From Lingula anatina (taxonomy: Eukaryota; Brachiopoda; Lingulata; Lingulida; Lingulidae): 64,000 nt of DNA. A model generated the notes under the pieces. It was not told the DNA's origin, searched no databases, and worked only from the letters and a program-made list of their open reading frames with translations. How positions within the stretch are numbered: position 1 is the stretch's first letter; each line of letters starts with the position of its first letter. The stretch covers positions 1 to 64,000 of the forward strand of contig NW_019775501.1 of the NCBI RefSeq assembly GCF_001039355.2. Reading direction: 5' to 3'. Shown here piece after piece: positions 22,274 through 32,851 of the stretch. A program made the translations under genes and the position numbers.

Positions 22274-23165
22274 GTTTTAGGGGTGTTTTAGGATGAAATT
22301 ACTGTATATTTTTCTCGGAATGTATGTCAAATAATACTCTGTTACCCTCTAGCGATAAATGCCATGAACACCTCTCGCTGTCGCTCGAGGTATTATGGCA
22401 TATATCGCTCGGGTGACAGTGTATTATCTCACACATAATGCCTGGTCTACTCATTATGTGACTAATGCTGCACCATGGAATTGTATTGTTGGTCATTTTG
22501 TGAAATTTGATGTGAATACAATGATACCAGGAGCATATCATTCCACAGTCATTTATCTCCCCTAAAGTATTGGTCCCGGTGACACTTCTATTGTCCAGTG
22601 TGTGCATCTATCATTTGATGAAATAATATTTTTGAGCTTACACCGATTTTTTTTACCGGCGCATGCTGACGACTTAGCCACGCCTCCCTTGGTAAGGGGT
22701 TTGCCATGAGGGGGCGGTGCGTATTTATATTTTTCCTTGCCTTGAGTTTCCCGTTATTCAGTTAAAACTCAACAATGTTCACTAATTGTTTTCTAGCCTC
22801 TTTATTGTTTCTGAGTCTAAATAAACAAACATGGCGTATAATCGCAGACAAAATTATTCTTTGGGAACAATCATTTGGTGCCATTTTGAACTTTGGACAA
22901 ATGAACTGTGTCAGTAAAATTTCATAATTAAAAAGGCAAACTTCCATTGTTTGCTACTACTTGTAATGAAAAACAATTCTCACTCAGTATGCTCTGTTTT
23001 TATAAAGAGAATCAACAGAAGGAGAACAGAACGTCTAATTTCTAAATAATCATTAAAAAGTATATGCAAAATCTATTAAAACAATACGACTGCAACATTA
23101 ACAAAAAGTCGGACTTGGTTTTCAAAAAATATTAAAAATATTAAATCAAAATTTTTTCTGGTCGT
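22274..23165. other. No supported gene
   Basis: Matches 31932-32851 in block B. Open frames in one copy are broken in the other (for example the frame from 31896 has a stop at the matching place here), so I see no coding signal. Confidence 0.5.
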
Positions 23166-25512
23166 CTAGATAGGTACAGGACCAAAATTATTATTAGGAC
23201 CGCCTCCTATAGGTCCGACCGGTCTGGGTCCTGCGCTGTTGGCGGGGCAAGAGTAGCGGATCTCGTAATCTCTGCACATCCTTCCACCTGGTTGGTCAGA
23301 ATTTCTGCAGATCAATCCTGCACTAGTACAACGCATGCGCAGTTTGTCGGGTGGATTTCCGGAAAACTCGGTGAAAACGTTGTTGGTGCCCCTCTCACGG
23401 CATTCGGCTCCAAGGGGTTTTGCTCCAAAGGGGCAGACTGCGCCCAGTTTCTGCAATGATGATTGTTATAAAGTTGAACAATGAACTTTGCTTTTGGTTG
23501 AATTTTGAAGATATGACGTGCCTTTTATATAAAAAGATTGAAGGATTTATAAAATAAAAAATGAAATGTTTTAAGATACCTTGCATTATAGGCGACGGCG
23601 TAAGATCACTGCGAATTTTTACACTTTTCTTCATTTAACTTGTTTATATAATTTTCGGATTCGTATTTTAATATATAAGTCTGTGGAACCATTACTATTT
23701 ATTAACTTTTGTTGAGAAATGTAGCCTACAAATTATTTCTATCTTACCAATTGCTCAGACAAGTTTTCCCAGTCCCCAGTTCCGGAGGCGTCGTCACGGT
23801 CAAACCACCTACTCCATACGGACACTGAAAATTAAAAATATTTCTTTATTCGTTTTTAAATTGATATAAAATCTTTTCAATTATTGAACAAAATGAGTTG
23901 TAAGTTTTGTCGCTTTATATTTTTTAAAATGTATTATATTAGAAAAAGAAAACGGTAAAGCACATTGCTGTAAAAAGAAACAGCCCATATATGTTTTTTA
24001 ATCGTTCATACGAGCATGGTGACAATAAAAGTACCAATTAAGCACAATATTATTTTTCTTTTTGAAATGTTATCACCTTTGATAAAGTGAAACCTTTTTA
24101 AAACTTACACGGACTGGGGCAAAGGTATCGGATCTCGTAGTCACTACACATGGAACCACGCTGGTCAGAGTTTTTACAGACAAGTCCCACTGATGGTGAA
24201 CATCTGTGAGCCAGCACGTTTGGTGCTGATCCGCTTGTCATGGTAAATATGGCGCTACTGCCTCTGACGCGACACTCGGCTGCGATAGGAGAACTAAGGG
24301 GACAGACGGCTCTTATTTTCTGCAACGAAAAAAAGTTTCAGAATAGATAAATAGTCCCTTGGGCTAATTAACGATTTATGTTATGAAAAATTTATGAAAA
24401 ACGGAATAACAGCTAGATTTTTAATAAGCTAGTTATATTTTGCTAGAAATTAGATATAAATTTGAATTATATAAACCAGCTGAGATTTTATAAGAAATAG
24501 ATTATCATGATATCTTAATTTTAATTAATTATTTAAAAATATTTAAATATTGAATAATATTAAATATTTACATTTTGGTCAGCTAAAGTTTCCCAGTCTC
24601 CACTTCCAGAAGGGTTGTCTCTGTCAAACCATGCAGACCATCTCAAGGCTGGAATTAGAAAAAATAGCGGTAAAAATAATGATAACACGCTGGTTCGCTT
24701 GCATGGGGTAATATACCATTTTTGTATTGAAAAGATGACAGACCAACACTGGCGGATCCTATATTATGCTCCTGGGGACAAAGTAAAAAATTACTTCGTT
24801 TCGCTTGGCTCGGCAAATGTAAAACAGCGGACGGAACAATTTTATCATAGAACAAAGGTTTAAGCATTGAAAAACGAATGAAAAATGGATAGTTTTCGTG
24901 TCGTTTTGTTCCTTAAACCGGTTTTTTTTAAAGAAAAGTGTGCACCACAGACGTTTAGAGAGGGGCACGTGACCCCCAGTTACCGTAGTAAATGTTTCTA
25001 AAGTCCCACAAAGATTTTTTTCCAACGGCGATAAAATCTTGATTTTTGAGCCCAAAGAGACAGTGAATGTTATTTAAATCACTGGTGAAAATCAAATAAG
25101 AAGCATCGGTTGCCTAATTCAATTTTGTCAGCACTTTATATATATATATATACGAAAGAAGAATAATTAGATATTGTACATATTTATGAGCCCATAAGTT
25201 GACGCCATCTTTCTTGACAATTCACTATCTCTAAATATCGAAACCTTAGTTCAGTTGTCCGAGTGAATACGGATTTTCAAAATCGTAATTTAAAGAAGCT
25301 TAATTTAAGTTTATAAACTGTAAGTAGAATTTTGATCAGTATTCTTTACAAAAAATAATAATAATCAATAAATTCAATGAAAAATTCATTCCGTTTCTTA
25401 AATGTCAGAGCTCTAAATAATTGTAACCCAAAGAAGCTAAAATATAAGAAAACTTACCCTCAATTTGAGCCAAAGCGCTAAAACAGACCAATACAGCTAA
25501 AAACAATTTCAT
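23166..25512 (-). CDS. Secreted protein with two WxxW domains (copy A), 234 residues
   Basis: Five exons in agreeing phase: 25458-25512 (signal MKLFLAVLVCFSALAQ), 24572-24648, 24109-24319, 23748-23824 and 23166-23450 (stop TAG). After the signal come two tandem units, each split over one short and one long exon. Unit 1 has RWSAWFDRDNPSGSGDWE, then ECRVRG, and ends MCSDYEIRYLC; unit 2 has VWSRWFDRDDASGTGDWE, then ECRERG, and MCRDYEIRYSC. Each has six cysteines. This is the WxxW domain known from gel-forming mucins, otogelin and CILP proteins. A Gly/Pro-rich tail follows (GPIGGGPNN). It is probably an extracellular matrix or mucus component; the function is inference. Ten residues differ from copy B. 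Confidence 0.85.
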
Positions 25513-25605
25513 TTTTGGTATCTGCCAGTCTTTCAATATCTTTAAGTTCTGTTCTTCTTCTGTAGTATGTCCAAGGTGTATATGCCTAGTGCGGGTTCTT
25601 GGCCC

Positions 25606-25614
25606 ATATTTATA
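25606..25614 (-). promoter_or_regulatory. TATA box of WxxW gene A
   Basis: TATAAATAT on the minus strand, 94 bases upstream of the ATG at 25512, which would place the transcription start near 25580 and give a 5' UTR of about 65 bases without an intron. The same box is kept at 35241-35249. Confidence 0.7.
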
Positions 25615-26751
25615 CTCCTCGAGCTGCCGTGCCATTTCCTCATCAACCCGGCAAATCCGGGACTTGTTTTTCGGCCCACGGAAGTTATTATTACTGTTCC
25701 GAATATAACTGGAATCATCTCACCATAACCGTAGACCTATTATTAGTACCATTAACCTGTCGTACGACCTGTCCCCTCGCCGTCAGCAGCCATGACGTCA
25801 CAAACAGATGAACGCCGAGTGCAAAATTCCCGGACAGAGACAAAAATAGATTCTAACATTTGGTGTCTTAGATATACTTTGTATTACCACAAATCCGAGG
25901 AGGACAGGAACCATGTGATTCCCTCTGTTTCTGGGGTACAACTATGCTCCCCTTCTCCCCCACCCCCTAAAAATAAAGTGTAAGGAGCGAAGCGTCAAAA
26001 CCAGGTAGCTTTTTCATCCCCGTAACCTAGATGTCATGTTTGCCGTAGTCTGCGGGGTTTTTTTAAGTGTGCGGAGCGAGGTAAGACAAATATTTTCATC
26101 CTGCCCTCTCCCAACCCCCATAGACCACCTATATACACAAACAGCAAAATCAAAATCTGACAGTGTATTATCATCATCTTTATTATTACCATGGACTTTT
26201 ATAAATCTCTAATAGTAGGGACAATAAAAAACATGAGGCCAAACTGAATAGAAAATGACCTGGGTCACTGACCGGAGGCAACGGGGGGCAAAAAGCCATT
26301 ATTTGGCTGTCCGAAATATGGTATTCGCTATTTAAAGTTCAAACAACAGCAACAACTACAATAACAACAACAACAGATTAGAGGAGGTTTGAGATATTGA
26401 TATTACAGTCGGAAAGCATCACACAGCATCAACAAATAGCATTCTCCATATTTGAAATTTGAATTATTCGTATAAGTAAGATCGCTGTAAGATAAAGCGT
26501 GGGAAGGCGGAATATCATTATTCATTCTTTGACGAAATGATATATCCCCGTTTATAATATTTTGTGACGTGTTGCACATGTAGGCGATGCGATTGCCATT
26601 GGATTGCAGGGAAAGATTGTGAAATTATGATAAGTGAGGTCCATGTAAAATAACATCACTTTGGCGTGTACGAACTCGTTTCTCTGTCGGAAGTGGCCCG
26701 AGATGTCCTTTACTCTGTATTTTTTTTCAGCCCACGATATCATTTAAATAA
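25615..26751. other. Upstream region of WxxW gene A; no exon seen
   Basis: Nearly identical to 35250-36385, far closer than the rest of the blocks. It holds no supported exon. The match stops at the N at 26752. Confidence 0.6.
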
Positions 26752-27928
26752 NCGATATAATTATTGTCTATTATGTATCTTCCACTCATATAACTGTTTT
26801 TGTCACTGTACTGAGCTGTTTATTTATTTATTTATTTATTTGCTTATCAATTTCTATTGGTCAAAAATGTGATAATGCCGTAAGAAATTTATGTTAAGTA
26901 TAATTTTCGAATAACTTTGTCTTAAAAAGTAAAGAAAAAAACCTTGGTAAATTATTGTTTCAGTGGACTTCTACCTTCATGCCAAGTAAGGATATCGTCA
27001 CAGCTGTCGAAATTTTTTGAGAGGTCCGCCTTAAATTGTTATTTGTATTATTCTATGAAGGATATGTTATACCTCGTCAATAAAAGAACTAGACCAACTT
27101 CACAGATCGATTTTGGAAGTATTATCTATAGTTTTAAACTAAACTTTAGTTAAAAGAAATGTTGATGTCACTATACGCTGACATAAAAAAGGTTAACACT
27201 GGTGCCAGGTAGTTAAACCTGGACTATCAGTGCATGGTTTCCAAAATTTTCAAAGAAGATTGGGCACGAGACGGTAATCTTTCAATTCCTGTTTCTGCTA
27301 TGCTGTGTTTTGATTATATAAAGTAACGTAATCTTAATATAGCGGCGCAATGGTCTTAACAGTTTATCGTAATACTTAATGGTCTTCTCTGGGTTTCATT
27401 TGACTAAAGGCCCAGTCACAATGTCGGCGATCTGTCGGGTATTAGTTTTGGCTGGGGGTCGTCGTAGAAAATAAAAGAATCCTTGAACAATCCTGGCAAT
27501 AATCCTAATAAAAGTGGAGCAGTCACATTGTCTGAGATTTTTTCAAGGATTTTGACCCGGTTTTGTCGAAAAATCGTGGGATTAGCCTCCGATCGCCTCC
27601 GATTGCATCGGAGACGATATCTGCGAGCGTCTTTTCTTGTAATTTTTTTCCCCTGGGTATATGTGGGTATATAGTCTCAGATTATTATTATTATACTGGC
27701 CCATTTCTTGCTTGGCCCTTCGGCCTCTTCAGAACCAGCTGAGAGTAACAGGAAAAATTAAGAAACAAGATTACCTTTAGCGAACGAAGCGTTTAACGGA
27801 TAGATTGTTAAAAATAAATACCTTGCATCAAACATCAATTTCCCAAAATGTCCGAATCTGAGTAATCAAAGTTATACATACCTTGGGATGTTATATGACC
27901 GTGGCGATATGTTGACCACTGAAGCCTG
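26752..27928. other. Spacer between blocks A and B
   Basis: Begins with a single N (26752). It is unique in the window apart from a TTTA microsatellite at 26818-26842. No coding exon is supported. Confidence 0.5.
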
Positions 27929-28656
27929 TAATACGTTAGCATCAACCTGTTAATAAAAATTTGGAACCTTTCAATGTTATTACACAATAACACAATAATG
28001 ATGGGAGATGTTATGATTAAATGCTTAGAAGAAATAATAAAAACAGATTATGTGAAACATAAAATGAATTGATTTTATTTGGGTTATTTATTTATTTATT
28101 TCAAACCAATTAATTATCAAACATGAAGCTTATTTTTAGAAACATAAACAGATATTACTGCAATATAACCTGCTGGTACAGAGATCTACAGTTCTAAAAT
28201 GCAAATACCAAGTACCTTTCACACACCACTGCTGAGATGTGAATAATCATATGTATAAAGTAGTAAAAATATCACAAAATGTGTGTAGGCAAGATATTTC
28301 TACAAGTAACCTCATTAATCAGTCAGGAAACTTCATAATGCACTCAATAAATGTAGAAATTTGATCAAGAGGAATTCTACATACAGGCATGACAGATTTA
28401 CCATATATTGCCACCAACCCTTAACTGAATGGGCATAGAAAGAACAGAGTGAGTCTCCCTCCCATTAAAAATGAATAATAAAAAAATAAATAAATAAAAC
28501 AGATACTGTCATTCTTAATACTGAAAAACAATAGCACTTTGCAGCCTTCACGACCTCACCATTTGCAGACAATGTTCTAGTCACTGTAACTGTGTACTTT
28601 TGATGAGGCACAGACACAAGAATAACTCATTTCTCCCCAACTCGCAACTGACAGGC

Positions 28657-28803
28657 TATCCACATCGTTTCAAAACAACGTTGGTATGCTCCTTTACTTT
28701 TGGTGTTGACAGTTTCGCCCCGGGGACATCGTCTTCGGTTAAAAACAACGTATCGTTTTCACCCGTCTTTGCATTGCTCCTGTACAAAATGTCCGCTTGC
28801 TGC
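28657..28803 (-). pseudogene. Second copy of the SAP-like ORF fragment
   Basis: Same frame as 14197-14349 with one visible change, truncated by the 25-N gap. Confidence 0.3.
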
Positions 28804-28828
28804 NNNNNNNNNNNNNNNNNNNNNNNNN
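28804..28828. other. Assembly gap, 25 N
   Basis: Undetermined bases. The counterpart in block A (14344) has a C-run of normal sequence here. Confidence 0.95.
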
Positions 28829-29239
28829 CCCCCCGTAGGGAAAAAATGTAGCACGTGGGTAGTTACGTAAGACCTGTGACGTATAACGCGCGCAAGGTTA
28901 TTTAGCCGAGCTTCAGTGAAGATCGAGGGCAACCTCGAGCCGCTACCCAAAAATATCTTGCGTAGCGTCTCTCGGAAAACTCGGATTTATCATGGAATTC
29001 TAGACTACGTCGAGGTTAAATCAGTCGAGGTCTCTTAAATGCTGAAAGCTGAAGACAGTGATCATGTGACCTTCTAGGCATCAAGAGAATAGTGACTTTG
29101 CTTGCGTTACCAGTTGACTTTAAAATCTCTCACACTCTTAAATAATACACTTAAACTTTTCACGTTTAACAATTATTCTTTATAATTTTATTATACTAAG
29201 TCATATCATATATGGGTATGGTTTGAAAACGGGAATTTA

Positions 29240-29443
29240 GGGCGCATTCCCATAGATTTTAGATCGATCTATCCCCGTGGGGAGTCTCACTATAGATTAC
29301 TGTCAGATAGTCCGGCTTAAATGTCCGTCCCGCCTACTACAAGCTGTAAGGGGGTAATTAACTTCCGTGCCCTCTCGGCTGACAGCTAGCGTGAACCCCC
29401 AGGGAGTTAGGTCGATCTAGTTGGATCGATCGAATCTGTAGGA
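29240..29443. mobile_element. AGATCGATCT-type TIR element (block B copy)
   Basis: Matches 14512-14713 nearly base for base, starting GGCGCATTCCCATAGATTT. Confidence 0.8.
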
Positions 29444-29504
29444 AAGATATTTTCTGACAGTCTTCCAAATAATTTTTGTTGACCCATCTTCCATTTTTGA
29501 CTGT

Positions 29505-29741
29505 CTAACGACAAAAGAAATTAGATACCTGAAGTTGAAAACCTGACCGTCGTCTGGAAGACCAAGAGGACGGCCTCAATCTGCCCATGAGGTTCGCTTG
29601 CCTCAGGAGTCGCTGATGGCTCTCTCTGTTTGCTGCAGTCTTGAGACGGGAATTCAAGTCTGGAAGTGGAAAGCAAGTGTGTGGATTATTATACCGGTTT
29701 GTTAGGGTGCAGACTCGGCTGTGCAGGCACCGGGTAGGATC
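29505..29741 (-). CDS. Putative exon of an unrecognised protein (block B copy)
   Basis: Same acceptor and frame as 14800-15018 (DPTRCLHSRVCTLTNRYNN), with two extra codons after TCF and a different end: after GFQL the sequence CAG|GTATCT could be a donor, otherwise the frame runs to a stop at 29505. Silent substitutions dominate between the copies. Confidence 0.38.
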   Translation of the reverse strand, partial: DPTRCLHSRVCTLTNRYNNPHTCFPLPDLNSRLKTAANRESHQRLLRQANLMGRLRPSSWSSRRRSGFQLQVSNFFCR

Positions 29742-30151
29742 CTGCAAAATAAGAAACAACATGTTTAATGGTCTTCTCGCGCTCGTGAACGCAAGCGTGC
29801 TACATGTGCATAGATGCACATACGTGCATGCGTGACCATACAAACACGAACGCAAACATGCGCAACTTGCAAGAACATTGCGTGCACACACATGCACACA
29901 CAGAGAGAGAGGTTCTCTTGTAACTACTGCTACAAAAGTTCCCCGTTTTATATTTTATTTTATATCTGATAGTTGTTCCTGTTATCTCAAACACCTAAAT
30001 AAACTACACCATAAACATTTTATGTTTTCATTGTAAACAGCCACCGTCTTCTCTATCGCAATGCGCAACACAAAAATTTCTTCAAACCAATGAGTTTTCA
30101 AACTAAGTCAATTAATTCATTTTTTGTTTTCTTTTTAATTGCTGGTTTCTT

Positions 30152-30223
30152 AAGCCGGCCAAGCTGACAGTAATCTAGTGAGACTCCCCACAAGGATAGA
30201 TGGATATAAAAATCTATGGAAAT
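30152..30223. mobile_element. Truncated AGATCGATCT-type element
   Basis: The right half of the element at 18556-18774; its left half was removed by the deletion joining 15425-like to 18700-like sequence. Confidence 0.7.
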
Positions 30224-30225
30224 GG

Positions 30226-30227
30226 GC

Positions 30228-30287
<60 letters not shown>

Positions 30288-30297
30288 TGTGTGTGTT
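30226..30297. repeat. Compound (CT)n(GT)n microsatellite
   Basis: About 45 bases of CT followed by 26 of GT, in the intron side of the signal exon at 30306-30372. Confidence 0.9.
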
Positions 30298-30305
30298 TAA
30301 CTTAC

Positions 30306-30372
30306 CCGAACAAATCATAACCACAGTCAGCAGGCCTTTAATGATAATAACTGCAATGACTCTAACCTTCAT
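30306..30372 (-). pseudogene. Orphan signal-peptide exon (block B)
   Basis: Copy of 18815-18881, still open and with the donor G|GTAAGT in phase 1 (MKVRVIAVIIIKGLL...). The downstream exons of the cysteine-rich gene are deleted in block B. The next exon to the left (29741) needs phase 0, so no matching partner is seen. Confidence 0.55.
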
Positions 30373-32851
30373 GCTGTGCAGTGTGATGTGGCTGTAGCTG
30401 CTTGTGGTCTCACACTGTTATGCAGGCTTTCCTGTAAGGCTAAGGCTGCTCATTAACTTTCTCTTAATTTACTTCAGTTTCAAACACAAACATGGGGGTT
30501 TTGATAAAGCAACAATACAGGGAGATCACTGATGTTACTTAGAAACTATTAAGTACCTGCATCATATGAAGCGAACATTTTTTATTCTGCTTGAAAAAAG
30601 AAAATTTTATTTAACTTTACTCCATATTGTCCTGCAGTTCTAAATTCAAACCATTTATTGCCATATGTAAACCAGCATATACCAACTGCACTCTCATTTG
30701 GCCCTACTGCCATACGTTTTCACTGCTTTGATAGAAATAGTTGAATTAAATAAGTGATATTAAAATCTTTGTAGAAGAACTCTCTGTCAGCAGAGAATAG
30801 AACTAAAACATTATTTTAGATAAAATCCTTTTTATTGCAGCTGTACTGAGACTCCTGTGTCTGATACAATTTTGTCTCAAATAGTATGATGTACATAAAT
30901 GTCTGTGAACAGTGTCAAAAAATCTCTCTTTCTGGTTATTCCCATTTACCATTGTTTGTCCGCCCCCTTCTATTCACAAGATAGGGATTAAAACATTTCG
31001 AACGTTGTTACACCGGTGTACAACGGAAACAAAATTATTCCGACCACTGTACGCACGTGTTCGGTCACCCAGTCTTCCTGATTGCTTCCTAACTCCAGTT
31101 TTATATACCACTTATCTTCAGTGACCCTCTATGGTTAGTAAGATTCCATGCCATTGATACAATTTTGTCGCTAATAATATGATGTAAATAAATGTCTGTG
31201 AACATGTGAAGAATAATCGCTCTTTCTGGATACACTTTTCACATTTACCCACGGTTTCGGTCACCCACTCCTCTTGGTCCTCCTAACTCCAGTTTCATGT
31301 ACCCAGTCTACCCATTGTAACTTATGATCAGGTACCCCTATCTTTATGCGATATTTCCATAAGCCTGTCCATCTTCAATTACCTGCTCTGGATTGTACAT
31401 GTAACCCCTTATCTTCAACTCCCACTTAAATACCATAATCTTCATACTTTTGTATTGGAACAATTTAAGATTCAAGGTACACTTCATATTCGAAAATGCC
31501 CCATATCCATATTTTGTATTCCACAGCTTCTTATAAAACCTTGCATAGGCCTACATCTTAAAACCGATGTAACTCCTTAACTAATTTTTTTCTGGAGCGT
31601 ACTTGATGTTGATATCTATAAAGGAGCATACAGGGAGATGGTCGCTGATTCTAATGACTGGCAGTCCTTTAAAACTAAATAAATTTTATAAATGTAATTA
31701 AAGGTCGAATTTCAGTACAGAGAGGAATAGATAAATGATTCGCGAGTACGAAAAATGCTTGCAACTGTCACTTTCTTTAAACTCACTTGAAACCCCTCAT
31801 TACCTTTAACTGCTCTTTCCTCTAATGGAGCTGCTTTGAAATAAAGAAAATGAAATATTTTTGAGAATAAGATACTTGTAGCTAAAAAGTGTCATTTGCT
31901 TCTTGGACATAATAACGATATTATGTCCAAGGTTTTAGGGGTGTTTAAGGATGAAATGACTGTATTTTTAGCGATATGCCATGACGCTCGAGGTGTTATG
32001 GCATATATCGCTCGGGTGACAGTGTATTATCTCACACATAATGCCTGGTCTACATATAATGGGACTAATGAGTATAAAACTGCTCCATCATGGAATTGTA
32101 TTGTTGGTCTTTTTGTGAAATTTGATGTGAATAAAATGATACCAGGAGCATATCATTCCACAGTCATTTATCTCCCCCAAAGTATTGGTTCCGTAGGGGT
32201 GACACTTCTATTGTCCAGTGTGTGTATCTATCATTGGATGAAATAATATTTTTGAGTCTACACTGAAAAATTTATGTTTTGAGGAGTTTTTCAACCGGCA
32301 CATGCTGACGACTAAGCCACGTCTCCCATTGGTAAGGGTTTTGCCATGAAGGGGCGGTGCAAATTTATATTTTTCATTGCCTTGAGTTACTCGTTATATA
32401 ATGGCTAATTTACGGGACTCTGTTTTACTACCGCCATTCAGTTAAAACTCAACAATGTTCACTAATTGTTTTCTAACCTCTTTATTGGTTCTGAGTCTAA
32501 ATAAACAAACATGGCGTATAATCGCAGACAAAATTACTCTTTGGGAACAATCATTTGGTGCCATTTTGAACTTTGGACAAATGAACTGTCTCAGTTAAAT
32601 TTCAAAATTAAAAAAGCAAACTTCCATTGTTTGCTACTACTTGTGATGAAAAACAATTCTCACTCAGTATGCTCTGTTTTCATAAAGAGAGTCAACAGAA
32701 GGAGTACAGAACTTCTAATTCCTAATTAATCATTAAAAAGTATATGCAAAATCTATCAAAACAAAACGACTGCAACATTCACAAAACATTTAAACCTGGT
32801 TTTCCAAAAATACGGTCATTCAATAACGTAAATTTTAGGTTTTCTGGTCGT
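30373..32851. other. Flank and relic sequence of block B; no supported gene
   Basis: 30373-31398 matches 18882-19777; 31410-31900 matches the relic at 21745-22240; 31902-31931 is the palindrome copy. A plus-strand frame from 31896 (116 codons) is not conserved in block A. Confidence 0.5.

Larger units (their letters stand above)
12044..26751. repeat. Duplicated block A
   Basis: Matches block B (27929-36385) in the same order with large gaps: 12044-12760 pairs with 27929-28630; 14177-15425 with 28637-30150; 18700-19777 with 30151-31398; 21740-26751 with 31399-36385. Block A has about 3.3 kb (15425-18700, the cysteine-rich gene) and about 2 kb (19778-21739, an hAT-like insert) that B lacks. 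Identity varies: the last 1.1 kb differs at only about six positions by eye, while other parts have several percent differences. Block A is bounded by Ns at 13785 and 26752, so it may be an alternative haplotype placed in tandem rather than a true duplication. Confidence 0.85.

Noticed and set aside
27860-27930. Possible minus-strand exon with LQWSTY and a GTATGT donor
   Set aside because: Only one short unconnected segment, no acceptor-phase partner and no counterpart in block A.
31896-32246. 116-codon plus-strand open frame
   Set aside because: Starts inside the palindrome and is broken by a stop in the matching part of block A; composition is not protein-like.
32511-32729. 72-codon plus-strand open frame starting MAYNRRQNYS
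   Set aside because: The block A copy stops after about 28 codons and no family is recognisable.
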